From Aphelenchoides besseyi (Eukaryota; Nematoda; Chromadorea; Rhabditida; Aphelenchoididae): DNA of 64,000 bases. Position 1 is the first letter of the stretch; each line of letters opens with the position of its first letter. The stretch covers positions 10,664,001-10,728,000 of the forward strand of contig JAMPIQ010000002.1 of NCBI GenBank assembly GCA_024699855.1, read 5' to 3'. Below the pieces are notes generated by a model. It saw nothing but the letters and a program-made list of their open reading frames with translations, was not told the origin of the DNA and did no database searches. Of this stretch, positions 62,139-64,000 are shown in pieces. Position numbers and translations under genes: made by a program.

Positions 62139-62759
62139 ATGTTTCCGACGCTGTTCACTCGATCTCCAAATTCTCGCACTGTTATAACCACAGCAGTTCG
62201 CAGTTTGAAGAAATGTGAGTAATCGGTATTTGGATTTGATGAAAGTCGAAGTTTCAGTGCACGAAGAAAAGAACGGCAACGTCACGCGCATTTCGCTAGT
62301 CGACATCGAGGAACCGAAATCGAAACGTGAATTCAAAAAGAACTCGGAAGGTTGTGCTCTTTGTACGTGCGATATTCCCGTGAAAGTCAGCTACCGAGAT
62401 GTTCTGATTCTCGAGCAATTCATGCGCGTTGATGGCACTGTTCTTCCCAAAGAACTAACCGGTGAGTATGACACTTTCTAGTCGATTTTATTCAGTGTTT
62501 TTGTACTTTAGGACTTTGTACGAAACAGCAACTTCGAATCGAACGGTGTGTTATGCAGGCACACTGGGCCGGCTTGTTTCCGGACCGTACTCATTCATCT
62601 CTCGATCGTGCCGGTTTTCGACGTTTCAATCGCTATTGGGAAGACGATATTGACTTGTACCGAAGAAAGATTCGAGAGGAGCCCGGTTCTTGGTATTACA
62701 TCAAACGATACAACGCTAAGAAGGGAGAGTTCGCAAAACCAATTCAAATCACGAAATAA
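62139..62759 (+). CDS. mrps-18A: Mitochondrial ribosomal protein bS18a (MRPS18A)
   Basis: Small-subunit or alternative S18 protein of the mitochondrial ribosome. ATG 62139 begins an Arg/Ser/Thr-rich, acid-poor leader (MFPTLFTRSPNSR) that fits a mitochondrial targeting sequence. Two introns follow: about 62217-62257 (donor GTGAGT) and about 62461-62511. The S18 core reads CALCTCDIPVKVSYRDVLIL, then EQFMRVDGTVLPKELTGLC and IERCVMQAHWAGLFPD, matching the S18a consensus (CxxC pair, RxxxLPxxxTGLC, AHxAGLxP). The C-terminus is basic/aromatic (FRRFNRYWEDDID... KRYNAKKGEF). Stop at 62757-62759. Length about 175 residues, usual for the family. Confidence 0.85.
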
Positions 62760-62942
62760 TTTAGAGAATTTGTTTTGTTTTGATAAACAGTTGTTTTGTG
62801 TGTTCTTTTGGACCAACTTACTAAAACGTTTAACTACGATGCAAATACTTTGCGGGCGAATAGCTTCGAATTCAATTGTCTTTTAGGGTAAAGATTTGGA
62901 TTGTTGGCCCGTTTGATTGTGCTTTTTTATTCTGTAGTTTAC

Positions 62943-64000
62943 ATGCACATTTTCGCGCTTCTTATTTTCTTAGTGCATCTCCCAGCAACAGAAACAACGA
63001 CCTGTGATCCGGATGATGTGGATTGTTATCTTAAGACCGATAAACGAGATCTTCAGCTGATCAGAGTGCTGCCTGGTCATGATGCTGTGTTGCCGTGCCG
63101 TGCTTTTACAAGTCCTACAACCAAATTGGAATGGTGGGTGGCTCGACGACATGCTCTGATAGCGAGATGGCCAAATGACATCGTGGAAAACACACTAAAC
63201 ACGACCGTTCACTATCGAGTTAGTGCAAATGGATCTCTGATTGTAATGGACGCTAATCGGGCTTTGGTTGAAGAGTAAGCGGTCAGATTCTTTTATTGTT
63301 TGAAGTGTGTTTTTAGATATGAATGCGCCGTTTTTGTTGATTCAAAATACATGGCCAGTAGTTTTGTTCTTTTTCGATTGGACTATTCGTTCTTCTACAA
63401 TGGTCCGATCTTTTCAACCGTTTTCTGGGGTTCATGTTTGGTCTCCTTGTTCTTTTGTATTGCTTCCTTCATTGTTAATTTGATTTGGATAGTTGTGCGA
63501 AAGGTTTCACTTTGGTGGATCCACCGTTCTGGTCAGTTTATTTCAAGTTCTTCCTTTGAATATATCTTTCAGAAAGAATTAATCGCGTTCGAACGACAGT
63601 CGAAGCCATGGAGAAGTATCGTCAAAAACAAATGGAAAATCTGCACGATAACTATCAGAAGCGTATCGCAGCGATTCGGGAAAATTGTCATCAGCAAGTC
63701 GAGCAACTCCAGAAACAGGCCGATCGTTTCCGCGACTATCGACAAGCTCGAATAGAAAATATGACACAACATTTAGACAACATTCGAGATAACTACAATC
63801 AGCAGGTACAATCGAATTATGAGCTTATTATCTCCGTAAATCGTTTAGTTGAATCGAATACGAGAATACGGTTCACGACGTGCTGAACAGTTGATTGAAA
63901 GTTACGATCGACAGCTGAATCGAATGCGAACATTCACATTGCAACATCGATTGAAGTTAATGCGACAATACAAAGTCAAGCAGCAGTACATTAATGGTCT
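62943..64000 (+). CDS. Ig-domain membrane protein with cytoplasmic coiled coil (3' end outside window)
   Basis: ATG 62943 starts a signal peptide (MHIFALLIFLVHLPATETTT). One Ig-like domain follows: first Cys in VLPCRA, Trp in LEWW, second Cys in EYECAVF across an intron. A single transmembrane helix is encoded at about 63420-63510 (FSTVFWGSCLVSLFFCIASF...). The cytoplasmic part is long and strongly coiled-coil, rich in Gln/Arg/Glu: EKYRQKQMENLHDNYQKR, CHQQVEQLQKQADRFRDYRQ, then across an intron near 63807-63851 LNRIREYGSRRAEQL and RTFTLQHRLKLMRQ. The reading frame is still open at the window end. I do not recognise the family. The layout suggests a cell-surface receptor or adhesion protein that oligomerises through its cytosolic part. 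Confidence 0.72.

Overview
This is a eukaryotic (animal) window, most likely from a nematode. The genes have many short introns, often 38-50 nt, with GTAAGT-like donors and TTTCAG acceptors. The encoded proteins are typical metazoan families. Three items point to nematodes in particular: an EGF + mucin + ZP membrane protein of the FBN-1 type, a divergent nematode-style globin, and TNA-duplicating Tc4/Tc5-like transposons. I cannot name the species. A Pygopus-like protein is present, and I do not recall a clear one in Caenorhabditis, so an early-branching nematode lineage is possible.

Layout. 1-1188 (+): 3' part of V-ATPase accessory subunit S1. 1721-3095 (-): Pygopus-like PHD protein. 3.1-7.4 kb: large intergenic stretch. 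7444-9621 (+): globin with both histidine heme ligands apparently replaced. 9733-12606: Tc5-like DNA transposon with 316-bp inverted repeats, a TAA target duplication and a transposase carrying one frameshift. 13247-16249 (+): MEIS-domain protein without a homeodomain. Its long second intron holds a complete antisense gene for a secreted, possibly GPI-anchored protein (13710-14985, -). 17153-18758 (-): GSK-3 kinase. 20767-21426: non-autonomous element of the same transposon class, with tRNA-like arms. 22016-39053 (+): a 17-kb fibrillin/ZP gene with two giant Ser/Thr-rich exons. 42193-46054 (+): CREB. 47461-48700 (+): Trm9/ALKBH8-like tRNA methyltransferase. 48972-49639 (+): small unrecognised gene. 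50183-51583 (-): ARG1-type J-domain protein. 51944-52502 (+): myosin essential light chain. 52960-54129 (+): CDK5. 56166-57111 (+): four-TM protein. 60488-61791 (+): TIA-1/TIAR-like protein with two RRMs. 62139-62759 (+): mitochondrial ribosomal protein S18a. 62943-end (+): Ig-domain membrane protein with a cytoplasmic coiled coil, cut by the window edge.

Several genes touch Wnt/transcription signalling (Pygopus, GSK-3, MEIS, CREB), but they are separate genes on mixed strands and I see no operon-like organisation. The most unusual items are the transposons carrying tRNA-like subterminal arms, the homeodomain-less MEIS gene with a nested antisense secreted gene, the globin without heme-ligand histidines, a recurring G-L-x-I/L motif scattered through the mucin exons, and two GC-AG introns confirmed by conserved protein frames. 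All gene models were read by eye from splice signals and reading frames. No alignment or RNA evidence was available.
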